Source: Crocinitomix sp. (GTDB lineage Bacteria; Bacteroidota; Bacteroidia; Flavobacteriales_D; Crocinitomicaceae). Taken from it: a stretch of DNA of 64,000 nt. The position numbers and the translations under genes were made by a program. Of this stretch, positions 17,721 through 27,358 are shown piece by piece. Location of the stretch: the NCBI GenBank assembly GCA_013138735.1, contig WTCE01000019.1:1-64000 (forward strand), in the 5' to 3' direction. The first letter of the stretch is position 1. Each line of letters opens with the position of its first letter. The notes below the pieces were generated by a model. It worked only from the letters and a program-made list of their open reading frames with translations, made no database searches and was not told where the DNA came from.

Positions 17721-17924
17721 CTATTTGCCTACTTCAAAAGTTAATTTTAAAGCCATTCTATATTCGCTTACTTTTCCATCAACTACAACTGCACTTTGAT
17801 CTTGTACATATACTGAACGTATATTTTTGATTGATTTTGAAGCTTGTTTTACTGCTTTTGCTGTTGCGTCTTCCCAACTTTTTGAAGAGCTTGATAACAC
17901 TTCAATTACTTTCATTACTGCCAT
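17721..17924 (-). CDS. Dodecin-family flavin-binding protein
   Basis: A 67-residue protein with the dodecin fold signature: KVIEVLSSSSKSWEDA, then an amphipathic helix, NIRSVYVQDQSAVV, and DGKVSEYRMALKLTF at the end. Dodecins form hollow dodecamers that store riboflavin or FMN. Classical dodecins have a tryptophan just after the NLR segment that stacks on the flavin; here that place is a serine (IRSVYV), so flavin affinity could be low or the ligand different. Monocistronic, ending at the bidirectional terminator. Confidence 0.9.
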   Translation of the reverse strand: MAVMKVIEVLSSSSKSWEDATAKAVKQASKSIKNIRSVYVQDQSAVVVDGKVSEYRMALKLTFEVGK

Positions 17925-18007
17925 TTTTCTTAATTTTTAGTTAAATAGTTGTGAAAAGTTAACACTTTTAAAGCAAAGACAAATTTTAGCTTTAAATTTA
18001 TCTATCA

Positions 18008-19372
18008 ATGAGTAATAAAAATCTACGAACTGTCATAATCTTGGGAATAGCATCTATTCTCAGCATTCTTACGATTCAGTTTTTCTGGATTAAAAAGAAC
18101 ATAGAGTTTCAAGAAACGAATATTGCGATCCAAAACAAACAAGATAGCTTGAGTCAAATTCAATTCGGCGATCAAGTTAGCATTGCATTAAAAAAAGTAG
18201 CTGACGAGATTCAGCGCATCAACCAACAACCTGGTGACCTTTACGGAAACGTGAAGCAATTAACATCCAATTATTTCACAGTTGAATTACAGGATACTTT
18301 GCATCCGTTTTTATTAGAACTCTTATTAAAGCATGAGTTTTATGACCATAATATCACAGAAGATTTTCAATACGGAATCTACGATTGCTTTTCAGACAGT
18401 ATAATCTACGGTGACTATATTCGCTACGAAGGTGACTCGACCTTTACCAATGCGCATACTGAGAATGAATTAAATCAAAAATTGCAACTCAAACTCAATT
18501 CAGATCTTCATTATTTTTCTGTTGTTTTTCCAACAATTGAAAACATATCATTAGAGGAACTACCCAATGATGTTACACCTTGGTATTATATGTTTGCCAT
18601 TATTTTATTCGTTTTGGTCTTTTTTGGATTCTCCATTTCCGTGATCTTTAAGCAAAAAAAGCTCTCTGAAATTAAAAATGACTTTATTAACAATATGACC
18701 CATGAGCTTAAAACTCCAATAGCCACAATTGGTATTTCGAGTGAGACACTGATGAATTTAAACCCGGACAACGACAACGCTAAGGATAAACTATTGCGCT
18801 ATGCAAGCATCATCTACAAAGAAAATAAACGCTTAGAATCTCAAGTTGAGCGCGTTTTAAATGTTGCCAATCTCGATAAAAGTGAAATCAATTTAAATCC
18901 AACGGTCTTCGATATTCATGAAATAATTGAAGAAGCCAAGGAAAATTTTGAATTTAATCAATTGGAAGAAAATGGTGGTGAAATACAAATTGATCTCGCA
19001 GCAGAAGAAGCCATCTTAAATGCAGACATTGTGCATATCACAAACATTATTAACAACCTATTGGATAATGCCATTAAATACTGTGATAAAACACCAAACA
19101 TTTTGGTGTCAACTCACAATCATAAAGGTAAAATTGTTGTGAATTTTAAGGATAACGGAAAAGGTATTTCAAGAGAAAATTTAAAATATATCTTCGATAA
19201 ATTCTATAGAGTACCCACTGGGAATTTGCATGATGTAAAAGGTTTTGGATTAGGCCTGTTTTATGTCAAAACAATTATTGAAGAACTAAGTGGAACAATC
19301 CAAGTCAAAAGTGTTTTGGGTAAAGGGAGTGAGTTTATCATAAGCCTTCCTGTCAGCAAAAAGAGTAGTTAA
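18008..19372 (+). CDS. Sensor histidine kinase of a two-component system (RprX-like)
   Basis: A 454-residue inner-membrane kinase with helices at about 9-28 and 193-213 enclosing a roughly 160-residue periplasmic sensor. There is no HAMP domain visible. The H-box is NNMTHELKTPIATI with H232 as the phosphorylated residue; the ATPase domain shows NLLDNAIKYC (N box), FKDNGKGIS (G1) and GFGLGLFYVK (G2). It is followed after 19 bp by its response regulator. The layout resembles the RprX-RprY pair of Bacteroides, whose signal is tied to envelope conditions; orthology here is not proven. Confidence 0.93.
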   Translation: MSNKNLRTVIILGIASILSILTIQFFWIKKNIEFQETNIAIQNKQDSLSQIQFGDQVSIALKKVADEIQRINQQPGDLYGNVKQLTSNYFTVELQDTLHPFLLELLLKHEFYDHNITEDFQYGIYDCFSDSIIYGDYIRYEGDSTFTNAHTENELNQKLQLKLNSDLHYFSVVFPTIENISLEELPNDVTPWYYMFAIILFVLVFFGFSISVIFKQKKLSEIKNDFINNMTHELKTPIATIGISSETLMNLNPDNDNAKDKLLRYASIIYKENKRLESQVERVLNVANLDKSEINLNPTVFDIHEIIEEAKENFEFNQLEENGGEIQIDLAAEEAILNADIVHITNIINNLLDNAIKYCDKTPNILVSTHNHKGKIVVNFKDNGKGISRENLKYIFDKFYRVPTGNLHDVKGFGLGLFYVKTIIEELSGTIQVKSVLGKGSEFIISLPVSKKSS

Positions 19373-19391
19373 AAATTTTAGCATTATAGCA

Positions 19392-20090
19392 ATGGATAGA
19401 AAAATTAAAATATTATTGGTTGAGGATGATTTCAATTTGGGTTTTGTAGTGCAAGATCAATTAAAATCTGAAGGTTTTGATGTATGCTTGTGTACCGACG
19501 GGGTTGAAGGTTTACAACGGTACAATGCCGAACTATTTGACATGTGCATATTTGATGTAATGATGCCGAAAAAAGATGGCTTCACGTTAGCAAGAGACAT
19601 TCGTAAAATGGACGTTAAAATTCCCATTTTATTCCTTACAGCAAAAAATCAAACGGAAGATAAAGTGGCAGGTTTTAAAGCAGGTGGAGACGACTATTTA
19701 ACCAAACCTTTTAGTACAGAAGAATTTTTATTGCGTGTAAAAGCAATTCTCAAAAGGGTAGATCTAATTGACGCGAAGGAAATTCAAACGTCTTTTGATT
19801 TAGGAAATATTGTTTTTGACAGTGAAAACTTCAAATTAGTGTATGCAGACGCCACTGAAAAAAAACTAACAAAAAAAGAAGCGAAGATTTTACTCTTATT
19901 GGTTCAAAATCGGAATAAAGTTTTGACTAGAGATATTGTATTAAATGCCGTGTGGGGACAGGATGATTACTTTGTTGGGAGAAGTTTAGACGTTTTTATC
20001 ACCAAATTAAGGAAGTATTTAAAGCTAGACGACACTGTAAGTATTAGCAACATTCACGGTGTTGGATTTAAACTAGAAGTCAATGAGTAA
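19392..20090 (+). CDS. OmpR/PhoB-family response regulator (RprY-like)
   Basis: A 232-residue regulator with a receiver domain (acidic pocket VEDD at 10-13, phosphoacceptor D55 in IFDVMMP, conserved threonine in FLTAKN and lysine in LTKPF) and a C-terminal winged helix (ILLLLVQNRNKVLTRD ... GRSLDVFITKLRKYL). It is the cognate partner of the kinase just upstream. Its last 8 bp overlap the start of the CsaA-like gene, so the two are probably co-translated. Confidence 0.95.
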   Translation: MDRKIKILLVEDDFNLGFVVQDQLKSEGFDVCLCTDGVEGLQRYNAELFDMCIFDVMMPKKDGFTLARDIRKMDVKIPILFLTAKNQTEDKVAGFKAGGDDYLTKPFSTEEFLLRVKAILKRVDLIDAKEIQTSFDLGNIVFDSENFKLVYADATEKKLTKKEAKILLLLVQNRNKVLTRDIVLNAVWGQDDYFVGRSLDVFITKLRKYLKLDDTVSISNIHGVGFKLEVNE

Positions 20091-20421
20091 ACCTGAAATA
20101 TCTTGGGCAGATTTTGCAAAATTGGACATCCGAACCGGAACAATTGAAGCTGCCGCGATATTTGAAAAAGCCCGCGTTCCTGCTTATCAGCTTAAAGTGA
20201 ATTTTGGCGAATTAGGAATAAAAAAAACATCCGCCCAACTAACAAAACGCTATAAACCCACAGACTTAATTGGCAAACAAGTAATAGCCGTAGTGAATTT
20301 TCCGCCCAAACAAATTGCGAATTTCATGAGCGAGTGCTTAATTCTTGGGGCTGTGAATGGTGATGATGTTATCATTATTCAGCCCGATTCTAAAGTTATA
20401 GACGGCCTCGCAATCGGCTGA
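20083..20421 (+). CDS. csaA: CsaA-like tRNA-binding domain protein
   Basis: A 112-residue protein made of one EMAP-II/Arc1p-type OB-fold tRNA-binding domain: DFAKLDIRTGTIEAA, FEKARVPAYQLKVNFGELG, KKTSAQLTKRY, and GKQVIAVVNFPPKQIANF. The length and sequence match CsaA, described in Bacillus as a secretion-related chaperone that binds tRNA-like ligands. It follows the response regulator with an 8-bp overlap; a functional link between them is not evident. Confidence 0.88.
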   Translation: MSKPEISWADFAKLDIRTGTIEAAAIFEKARVPAYQLKVNFGELGIKKTSAQLTKRYKPTDLIGKQVIAVVNFPPKQIANFMSECLILGAVNGDDVIIIQPDSKVIDGLAIG

Positions 20422-20453
20422 TGAATGTCATAAATAGATTCAGCATAAATATG

Positions 20454-20461
20454 TATCTTTG
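20454..20461 (+). promoter_or_regulatory. -7 promoter element for the DUF4920 lipoprotein gene
   Basis: TATCTTTG matches TAnnTTTG and lies 16 nt before the ATG at 20478, downstream of the start that would add 19 residues. It supports the shorter start. No exact -33 element. Confidence 0.5.
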
Positions 20462-20477
20462 TCGCAAAATTGAACCT

Positions 20478-21071
20478 ATGAATAAGAAATTAATAATTGG
20501 ATTAGCTATCGCAAGTTTTGCAGGATTGTACTCGTGCGGTGGTACTGAAGTAATAGATGAACCTACAGATGCTGACTCTACAGCAGTTGTTGAAGCGATT
20601 GACACTACTGAGGCTGAACCAGAAATTCCTCTAGCTTTTGACGGTGTTGATAAAGGTGATTACACTTTATATGGACACAGTGAAATTGATGCTGACGGAA
20701 GTGAAACCACAGTTGAAGCAATGAATGCAGCAATGGCTGAAAACGGTGCCTTTGAAGGCAAAGTTGCAGTTACAATCAACGAAGTTTGCCAAATGGCTGG
20801 ATGTTGGATTACCTTTGAAAACGGTGATGAGGATCCAATTCGTGTTTTCTTCAGAGATCACTTCACAATTCCTACTGAAACAGCAGCTGGAACAGAAGCT
20901 ATTTTATACGGAGCAACTGAAATTGACACACAAACTGTTGAGTTTCAAAAGCACCTTTTAGATGACGCTGCTGCAACTGGAGATGAAGTTCCCCAAGAAG
21001 AATATGACGCAATTACAGAAGATTTAATTACAACATCTTTTGATTGCGAGTCTATTTTAGTGAAGAAATAA
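20478..21071 (+). CDS. DUF4920-domain lipoprotein
   Basis: A 197-residue lipoprotein: the signal MNKKLIIGLAIASFAGLYSC ends in an LYSC lipobox, followed by an acidic linker. The DUF4920 part shows VTINEVCQMAGCWITFENGD and VRVFFRDHFTIP-like segments, with the paired cysteines VCQMAGC typical of the family. These proteins are common in Bacteroidota and may bind metal; the function is unknown. The start is at 20478 because the lipoprotein signal begins there and a -7 box sits just upstream. A strong terminator follows. Confidence 0.85.
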   Translation: MNKKLIIGLAIASFAGLYSCGGTEVIDEPTDADSTAVVEAIDTTEAEPEIPLAFDGVDKGDYTLYGHSEIDADGSETTVEAMNAAMAENGAFEGKVAVTINEVCQMAGCWITFENGDEDPIRVFFRDHFTIPTETAAGTEAILYGATEIDTQTVEFQKHLLDDAAATGDEVPQEEYDAITEDLITTSFDCESILVKK

Positions 21072-21105
21072 ATTGAATTGCTGAGATATATCATTTGGGA
21101 TTAAT

Positions 21106-21140
21106 AAAAAAACCCTGACATTTATTGTCAGGGTTTTTTT
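21106..21140 (+). terminator. Rho-independent terminator
   Basis: A 15-bp stem AAAAAAACCCTGACA / TGTCAGGGTTTTTTT (21106-21120 with 21126-21140), loop TTTAT, 35 nt after the DUF4920 gene. Confidence 0.92.
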
Positions 21141-21203
21141 ATGGCAAAAATTTCACAATTTATTACCAGGAGATCCCTATTTTAATTAATAACCTATTTA
21201 ATT

Positions 21204-21713
21204 ATGCCACGCCCAAAGACAAAAGAAGAACTCTTAGCTCAGAGTAAAAAAAATTATCAGCGTTTACTCGATTTAATTGCGAGCTACTCGAAAGAAGCCC
21301 TTGACAAGGATTTTGTGAATTGTAATATGAATCGGAATGTGCGTGATTGCATTACGCATTTGCACGAGTGGCACCTGATGGTTTTGGACTGGTATAGGAT
21401 AGGAAATACGGGCGAAAAACCAAAAATCCCAGCAGAAGGTTATACATGGAAAACCTTGCCCGATTTGAATAAAAAAATTTGGGAACAATACCAAGAAACG
21501 GATCTTGAAACGGCCCTGAAATTATTTGAAACTTCTTATCAAAAAATCCGCTCATTAATTGAGAATCATTCAGACAATGATTTATTTGAAAAGAAAAAAT
21601 ATAACTGGACTGGTAGTACATCACTTGCTGCATACCTCATTTCATGTAGCGTTGCTCATCATGACTGGGCTTATAAACGCATAAAAAAATCTTTGAAGAA
21701 AGTGAAAGTCTAA
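21204..21713 (+). CDS. ClbS/DfsB family four-helix bundle protein
   Basis: A 169-residue protein of the DUF1706 family, which includes the colibactin self-resistance hydrolase ClbS and the DfsB protein. The start MPRPKTKEELLAQSKKNYQR and the segments NVRDCITHLHEWH, YTWKTLPDLNKKIWEQYQ and CSVAHHDWAYKRI are characteristic; conserved His residues in the helices could bind metal or act in catalysis. Its last 4 bp overlap the 3' end of the convergent waaA gene. In the absence of a colibactin-like cluster the substrate is unknown. Confidence 0.88.
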   Translation: MPRPKTKEELLAQSKKNYQRLLDLIASYSKEALDKDFVNCNMNRNVRDCITHLHEWHLMVLDWYRIGNTGEKPKIPAEGYTWKTLPDLNKKIWEQYQETDLETALKLFETSYQKIRSLIENHSDNDLFEKKKYNWTGSTSLAAYLISCSVAHHDWAYKRIKKSLKKVKV

Positions 21714-22906
21714 ATCGCGGTAAATATTTCCGCTGTTGCTCCTACTCTATCATTCATAAATGCCAGTACTTCGTCACGTATATCCAAAGCCTTCAATTTA
21801 TTGAATCGACTTTGAAACTCTTCAGCATCATTCACAGAAAAACCAATGCCATTTTCGATAAAATCATAAGCTTCTTGAAACTTAGCAAAAGAACTACCAA
21901 ATATCACGGGAACACCAAAACATGCTGGCTCTAAAATATTGTGCAATCCTTTACCAAAAGCACCACCTATATAAGCGATATCTGCATATTGGTATACATT
22001 CATCAACATCCCAATATTGTCGATTATTAAAACGTCAGCCATGCTGCCTTCCACTAATTTTGAATACCGAACACTTGGTTTAGTAAACTTCGCTTCTAAA
22101 GCTGTCACCCTTTTTGCATCAATTTCATGCGGAGCAACAATTACCTTCCAATCAAAATTAGTGTGATTCATGGTTGCCATTAGCACCGCTTCATCCTCTG
22201 CCCAAGACGAACCAATAACTAGTACTTTTTTGCCATTAATAAAATTCTCAATTTCTGGATAAGATTGAACTTTCTTCGCATTTCCCATGACCCGATCATA
22301 GCGTGTATCTCCTGAAACAGTTGAAGTAACCCCCGCGTTTTTCAAAATATCGGCCGATTTTTCATCCTGAACAAAAATATGATCGAAAGCTTTGAGTACT
22401 TTTAATAGATATCCTCCGTACCATTTAAAAAATACTTGATTTTTTCTAAATACCGCAGAGATTGAATAAACGGCCGCTCCTGCTTTTTTTGCTTCAAAAA
22501 TATACTGCGCCCAAAATTCATACTTCACAAAAAACACTTTTTCCGGCTGCACTTTTGCTATAAATCGAGCGACATTTGCTTGTGTTTCTTGCGGTAAATA
22601 AATGACTAAATCTGCCAGCTCATAATTCTTGCGAATTTCATAACCCGAAGGTGAAAAAAAAGTAATCACAACCTGACAGGCTTCTTCATTCTTCAATTTT
22701 TCAATCAAAGGGCGCCCTTGTTCGAACTCACCTAAACTTGCACAATGAAACCAATAAACCGGACGTTCGTCTAGTTTCCAATTATCCAAGACTCCCCACA
22801 CTTCTTGGCGGCCTTGCATCCATTTTTTCGCCTTAGGATTCCATAAGGATGCTATTCGAATCATGAACGAATAACTGCGGACTCCAATAGTGTATAATAG
22901 GCGCAT
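21710..22906 (-). CDS. waaA: 3-deoxy-D-manno-octulosonic acid (Kdo) transferase
   Basis: The GT30 enzyme that adds Kdo from CMP-Kdo to lipid A precursor at the inner membrane. The 398 residues include the family motifs VYWFHCASLGEFEQGRPL, VVITFFSPSGYE, VFVKYEFWAQY-like residues (VFFVKYEFW), GDTRYDRV, GSSWAEDE, and YIGGAFGKGLHNILEPA near the C-terminus. A slightly hydrophobic N-terminal anchor is present. The start overlaps the stop of the upstream outer-membrane protein gene by one base. Confidence 0.95.
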   Translation of the reverse strand: MRLLYTIGVRSYSFMIRIASLWNPKAKKWMQGRQEVWGVLDNWKLDERPVYWFHCASLGEFEQGRPLIEKLKNEEACQVVITFFSPSGYEIRKNYELADLVIYLPQETQANVARFIAKVQPEKVFFVKYEFWAQYIFEAKKAGAAVYSISAVFRKNQVFFKWYGGYLLKVLKAFDHIFVQDEKSADILKNAGVTSTVSGDTRYDRVMGNAKKVQSYPEIENFINGKKVLVIGSSWAEDEAVLMATMNHTNFDWKVIVAPHEIDAKRVTALEAKFTKPSVRYSKLVEGSMADVLIIDNIGMLMNVYQYADIAYIGGAFGKGLHNILEPACFGVPVIFGSSFAKFQEAYDFIENGIGFSVNDAEEFQSRFNKLKALDIRDEVLAFMNDRVGATAEIFTAI

Positions 22907-23652
22907 TAATAAGAATAATATTCACCGCGTGTTCTATGACTGATCGGTAAAATCCAACCCACTTTAAAACCGTACAATAAATCTAACTTTAAATCCGTCT
23001 CTGGTCCGCCTGTGTCAAAATTATAGGTGCGCACATTTTTTGTTAAGCCCTGCGAAAATTCAAAACCGCCATAAAACTTAATCAAGCGAAAATCGGACTG
23101 ATACAAATAACCAATAAACTGTTTACTTGAAACCCCCATGGTTAATTTATCATATCCCTGTCGGTAGGGCCCTTCTAATTGCGGAACCACATCAAACAAA
23201 CTTTCAATTCTAATTTTATGCACCAAATAACCCAAACCAAAATTCACCCACAAACCAGAATTAGGATTGTTTCCTAATTGATTGAAAACATAACCTACCG
23301 AGGCATAAGCACTAGCACCGCGCATTAAAAATAGCACATTCGCTTCTTGACCAGCCGAACTTGTTATTGTTCCAAAAGAATTGTACAAGTTCTCAAATAT
23401 TGTTTGGTCTTTTAATTTGCTTCCAAAAATGAATCCGCCACTCACGCCAACGGTTAAGTTGTTTTTAAATTTAGCATCAATATCAAGACCTAACTGATTG
23501 TTAAAGCCCCAGCGATCAGCCAAGTCACCCCCCGTAAAGTTTGCCTTATAGTTTAGGCCAACTAATATATTACTGACCGTCGAGTCTTTTAAGCTTTTCT
23601 GAGCGTAAGTTCCAAAAACTGATAAAAACAAAAAAAGAAAGAAAATTTTCAT
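22906..23652 (-). CDS. Putative outer-membrane beta-barrel protein
   Basis: A 248-residue protein with a signal peptide (IFFLFLFLSVFGTYAQ) and alternating amphipathic strands with glycine and aromatic residues, as expected for a small outer-membrane barrel. I recognise no specific family. It is directly coupled to waaA (one-base overlap), hinting at a link to outer-membrane assembly, but this is only context. Confidence 0.65.
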   Translation of the reverse strand: MKIFFLFLFLSVFGTYAQKSLKDSTVSNILVGLNYKANFTGGDLADRWGFNNQLGLDIDAKFKNNLTVGVSGGFIFGSKLKDQTIFENLYNSFGTITSSAGQEANVLFLMRGASAYASVGYVFNQLGNNPNSGLWVNFGLGYLVHKIRIESLFDVVPQLEGPYRQGYDKLTMGVSSKQFIGYLYQSDFRLIKFYGGFEFSQGLTKNVRTYNFDTGGPETDLKLDLLYGFKVGWILPISHRTRGEYYSY

Positions 23653-23846
23653 GTTGCGAATTTAAATAAAGCGAGTCAAAGAAACGCTTAAAAGAAATAA
23701 TTATTGGCTATATTCGCAAAGTTTATAGAATTGATTAATGAAATTTAACATATGAAACCGACCTGCTGAAAAAAGTAGTTGGGAAAATTGCTCCCCTCGT
23801 TTTCAATAAAAGGCCGTTTTATCTGTTAAGAAAAGTAAAATTTTAG

Positions 23847-24974
23847 ATGAAACAAATTCAGATGGTAGATTTGGTTACTCAGTATGAGAAAATCAAATCA
23901 GAAGTTAACGAAGCCACACAAAATGTTTTTCAAACCGCCCAATTTATTAATGGTCCTGAGGTTAAAACATTCCAAGCAGATTTAGAAAAATATTTAGGCG
24001 TAAAGCACGTCATTCCATGTGCAAATGGTACAGATGCATTGCAAATAGCTTTAATGGCTTTAGGTTTAAAGCCGGGCGACGAAGTTATTACCAGTGATTT
24101 TACCTTTGCTGCAACGGTTGAAGTAATTGGCTTATTACAATTAACACCAATCATTGTTGATGTTGATATGGATACTTTTAATATTTCATTAGCTGAAATT
24201 GAAAAAGCCATCACACCAAAAACAAAGGCTATTATCCCTGTGCACCTATTTGGTCACTCGTGCGATATGAAACCTTTATTGGATTTAGCCAAAAAGCATA
24301 ATATTTATCTTGTTGAAGATACTGCGCAAGCTATTGGAGCAAAATATACTTTCCCTGATGGAACGGTTAAAAGTGCTGGTACTATGGGAGAAATTGGAAC
24401 AACTTCTTTTTTCCCTTCTAAAAACTTAGGATGCTTTGGAGATGGTGGTGCCATTTTCACGAATGATGATGAATTGGCCGCTATTATGCGTTCCATTGTA
24501 AATCATGGAATGGGTGAACGTTATTATTATGACCGTTTAGGCGTGAATTCACGTTTAGATTCTGTTCAAGCCGCTGTGCTTAGAATCAAGTTAGGACATT
24601 TAGATACTTATATAGCGGCACGTCAAAACGCAGCTGCTTATTACTCTAATTTCTTTGCCGATTTTGACAACGTTGAAACACCTACAATTGCGGATTATTC
24701 GACACATGTATTTCACCAATACACGTTAAAAATTGAAGGTCTAGATCAATATGCACTGCAAGATTTCATGAAATCAAAAGGAATTCCTGCTATGATTTAT
24801 TACCCTATGCCTTTGCACACGCAAAAAGCTTATGGGGCTGAGAATTTCGAACACGAAGCTTTCCCGAATACCAATGCGCTTTGCAAATGTGTAATTTCTT
24901 TACCAATGCATACAGAGTTGGATGACGAGCAGTTGGCCTATATCTGCAGTGCTATGAAAGAATTCTTAACTTAA
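23847..24974 (+). CDS. DegT-family aminotransferase, WbpE/WlbC-like
   Basis: A PLP-dependent nucleotide-sugar aminotransferase of 375 residues. Key elements: PCANGTDALQIALMALGL, VEDTAQAIGAKY, and the PLP lysine at K192 within FFPSKNLGCFGDGGA. This last motif and the overall length fit the WbpE branch, which aminates C3 of UDP-3-keto-GlcNAcA. The other enzymes of that pathway (acetyltransferase at 27359, oxidoreductase at 27931, UDP-HexNAc dehydrogenase at 28982) follow on the same strand, which makes this role likely. It opens the second sugar locus. Confidence 0.88.
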   Translation: MKQIQMVDLVTQYEKIKSEVNEATQNVFQTAQFINGPEVKTFQADLEKYLGVKHVIPCANGTDALQIALMALGLKPGDEVITSDFTFAATVEVIGLLQLTPIIVDVDMDTFNISLAEIEKAITPKTKAIIPVHLFGHSCDMKPLLDLAKKHNIYLVEDTAQAIGAKYTFPDGTVKSAGTMGEIGTTSFFPSKNLGCFGDGGAIFTNDDELAAIMRSIVNHGMGERYYYDRLGVNSRLDSVQAAVLRIKLGHLDTYIAARQNAAAYYSNFFADFDNVETPTIADYSTHVFHQYTLKIEGLDQYALQDFMKSKGIPAMIYYPMPLHTQKAYGAENFEHEAFPNTNALCKCVISLPMHTELDDEQLAYICSAMKEFLT

Positions 24975-25037
24975 TTATTCCGTTCCTTTAAACATCAAAA
25001 AACTGGTGTTGATTGAAAATAAAATTGCTTAAATCAA

Positions 25038-26351
25038 ATGAAAAAAATTGCTGTAATCGGATCAGGATATGTGGGATTAGTAAGCGGAACCTGCTTTGCT
25101 GAAACTGGAAACGAGGTTATCTGTGTTGATATTGACACGGATAAAGTCATCAAAATGCAAAACGGTGAAGTTCCAATTTACGAACCACATTTAGATGTTA
25201 TTTTTGAAAGAAACATCCGTCAAAACCGTTTAACGTTTAGCACCGATTTAAAGGCGGCTGTTGATGCTTCGGAGATTATCTTTTTAGCCTTACCAACACC
25301 TCCGGGTGAAGATGGTTCGGCAGATTTAAGTTATATCCTTGGTGTGGCAGTTGAACTTGGTAAAATAATGACCGAGTATAAAGTCATTGTCGATAAATCT
25401 ACCGTTCCAGTTGGAACTGCGGAAAAAGTGCATGCGGCCATTGCCAAAAATGCAACAGTTGAATTTGATGTCGTTTCAAATCCTGAATTTTTAAGAGAAG
25501 GCTTTGCAGTGGATGATTTTTTAAAACCTGACCGTGTTGTTATTGGCACTCAATCTGAACGGGCAAAAACGGTAATGAAAGATTTGTATAAACCATTTGT
25601 TAGACAAGGTAATCCTATCCTGTTTATGGATGAGAAATCTGCAGAACTAACAAAGTATGCAGCAAATTCTTTTTTAGCAACCAAGATCACCTTCATGAAT
25701 GAAATTGCTAATTTTTGCGAATTAGTTGGGGCTGATGTGGATGCTGTTAGAATTGGAATTGGATCAGATACTAGAATTGGTAAACGCTTTTTATTTCCAG
25801 GAATTGGATATGGCGGAAGCTGCTTTCCAAAAGATGTACAAGCATTAGTTAAATCTGGAAACGAGGCCAATTATAAATTTCAAATAATTGATGCCGTATT
25901 AAAAGTAAACAATATACAAAAACTGCGTTTGGTTGAAAAACTCAAGAATCATTACGGTGATTTAAGTGGGAAAAGTTTTGCCCTTTGGGGATTAGCTTTT
26001 AAACCCGACACAGATGACATTAGAGAAGCACCAGCATTGTACATAATTGACGCTTTATTAGCTGCCGGCGCAAGCATTACAGCTTACGATCCAGAAGCAA
26101 TGGATAACGTTAAGTCAATATACGGTGACAAAATTGAATACGCAACAACAGAATATGGCGCTCTTGAAAATAAAGATGCATTGCTGATCGCTACCGAATG
26201 GGGAGCATTCAGAAATCCAAATTTTGATAAAATAAAAGCGGCGTTAGTTGCTCCAAAAATATTCGACGGTCGAAATCTTTTCGATTTAGAAGAAATGGAA
26301 AACAAAGGAATCTACTATGAAAGTATTGGTAGAGCAACAGTAATTGGCTAA
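25038..26351 (+). CDS. UDP-glucose 6-dehydrogenase family protein
   Basis: A 437-residue NAD-dependent dehydrogenase with the N-terminal Rossmann motif [15 protein letters not shown], the [11 protein letters not shown] segment, the catalytic cysteine in [10 protein letters not shown], and the C-terminal NAD-binding [15 protein letters not shown]. This is the Ugd/TuaD type, oxidising UDP-glucose to UDP-glucuronate. The next gene encodes a UDP-glucuronate decarboxylase-like enzyme, consistent with sequential action. It lies 63 bp after the aminotransferase. Confidence 0.92.
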   Translation: MKKIAVIGSGYVGLVSGTCFAETGNEVICVDIDTDKVIKMQNGEVPIYEPHLDVIFERNIRQNRLTFSTDLKAAVDASEIIFLALPTPPGEDGSADLSYILGVAVELGKIMTEYKVIVDKSTVPVGTAEKVHAAIAKNATVEFDVVSNPEFLREGFAVDDFLKPDRVVIGTQSERAKTVMKDLYKPFVRQGNPILFMDEKSAELTKYAANSFLATKITFMNEIANFCELVGADVDAVRIGIGSDTRIGKRFLFPGIGYGGSCFPKDVQALVKSGNEANYKFQIIDAVLKVNNIQKLRLVEKLKNHYGDLSGKSFALWGLAFKPDTDDIREAPALYIIDALLAAGASITAYDPEAMDNVKSIYGDKIEYATTEYGALENKDALLIATEWGAFRNPNFDKIKAALVAPKIFDGRNLFDLEEMENKGIYYESIGRATVIG

Positions 26352-26352
26352 A

Positions 26353-27348
26353 ATGAAGATACGAAAAAAAATATTAATCACAGGCGCAGCTGGCTTTTTA
26401 GGTTCGCATCTTTGTGATCGTTTTATTAAAGATGATTACCATGTAATTGCAATGGATAACCTCATCACTGGAAGACTAAAGAACATTGAACATCTTTTTC
26501 CATTGGAAAATTTCGAGTTCTACAACAGTAACGTGAGCAAGTTCATTCACATTCCTGGCGAGTTGGATTATATCTTACACTTTGCATCACCTGCAAGTCC
26601 AATAGATTATTTAAAAATTCCAATTCAAACCTTAAAAGTAGGTTCCTTAGGAGTGCACAACTGTTTAGGATTAGCTAAAGCTAAAAATGCACGATTGATG
26701 ATTGCGTCAACTTCTGAAGTTTATGGCGATCCGCAAGTGCATCCACAAACGGAAGAATATTGGGGACATGTAAACCCAATTGGACCAAGAGGTGTTTATG
26801 ATGAGGCGAAAAGATTTCAAGAGGCCATTACTATGGCTTATCATACCTTTCATCAAGTTGAGACACGCATTGTGCGGATATTTAACACATACGGACCACG
26901 CATGCGTTTAAATGATGGACGTGTATTACCTGCATTTATTGGACAAGCATTGCGCGGTGAAGATTTAACCGTTTTTGGGGATGGATCTCAAACCCGCTCG
27001 TTTTGTTATGTGGATGATTTGGTTGAAGGAATTGTACGTTTATTACATTCTGATTATGCTCAACCTGTAAACATTGGTAATCCAAACGAAATATCAATTA
27101 GTGAATTCGCCGAGGAAATTATACAACTCACAGGAACTACACAAAAGGTGATTTATAAAAATTTACCTTTGGATGATCCTAAGCAAAGGCAACCGGATAT
27201 CACAAAAGCGAGGAAACTTTTAAATTGGGAACCAAAGGTTGGAAGAGCAGAAGGTTTAAAACGTACCTATGAATATTTCCAAAGTTTGACTGATGCTGAA
27301 CTGAACGAAAAGGATCATTACAACTTTGACAAGTTTATTATAAAATAA
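26353..27348 (+). CDS. UDP-xylose synthase-like NAD-dependent decarboxylase (SDR family)
   Basis: An extended short-chain dehydrogenase converting UDP-glucuronate to UDP-xylose or a 4-keto intermediate. Visible: [42 protein letters not shown], the YxxxK pair in [21 protein letters not shown] and [16 protein letters not shown]. These are characteristic of UXS. I use the ATG at 26353, 1 bp after the previous stop; a TTG at 26344 would add three residues with an 8-bp overlap. Substrate is supplied by the gene before it. Confidence 0.9.
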   Translation: MKIRKKILITGAAGFLGSHLCDRFIKDDYHVIAMDNLITGRLKNIEHLFPLENFEFYNSNVSKFIHIPGELDYILHFASPASPIDYLKIPIQTLKVGSLGVHNCLGLAKAKNARLMIASTSEVYGDPQVHPQTEEYWGHVNPIGPRGVYDEAKRFQEAITMAYHTFHQVETRIVRIFNTYGPRMRLNDGRVLPAFIGQALRGEDLTVFGDGSQTRSFCYVDDLVEGIVRLLHSDYAQPVNIGNPNEISISEFAEEIIQLTGTTQKVIYKNLPLDDPKQRQPDITKARKLLNWEPKVGRAEGLKRTYEYFQSLTDAELNEKDHYNFDKFIIK

Positions 27349-27358
27349 AAACTAAACT

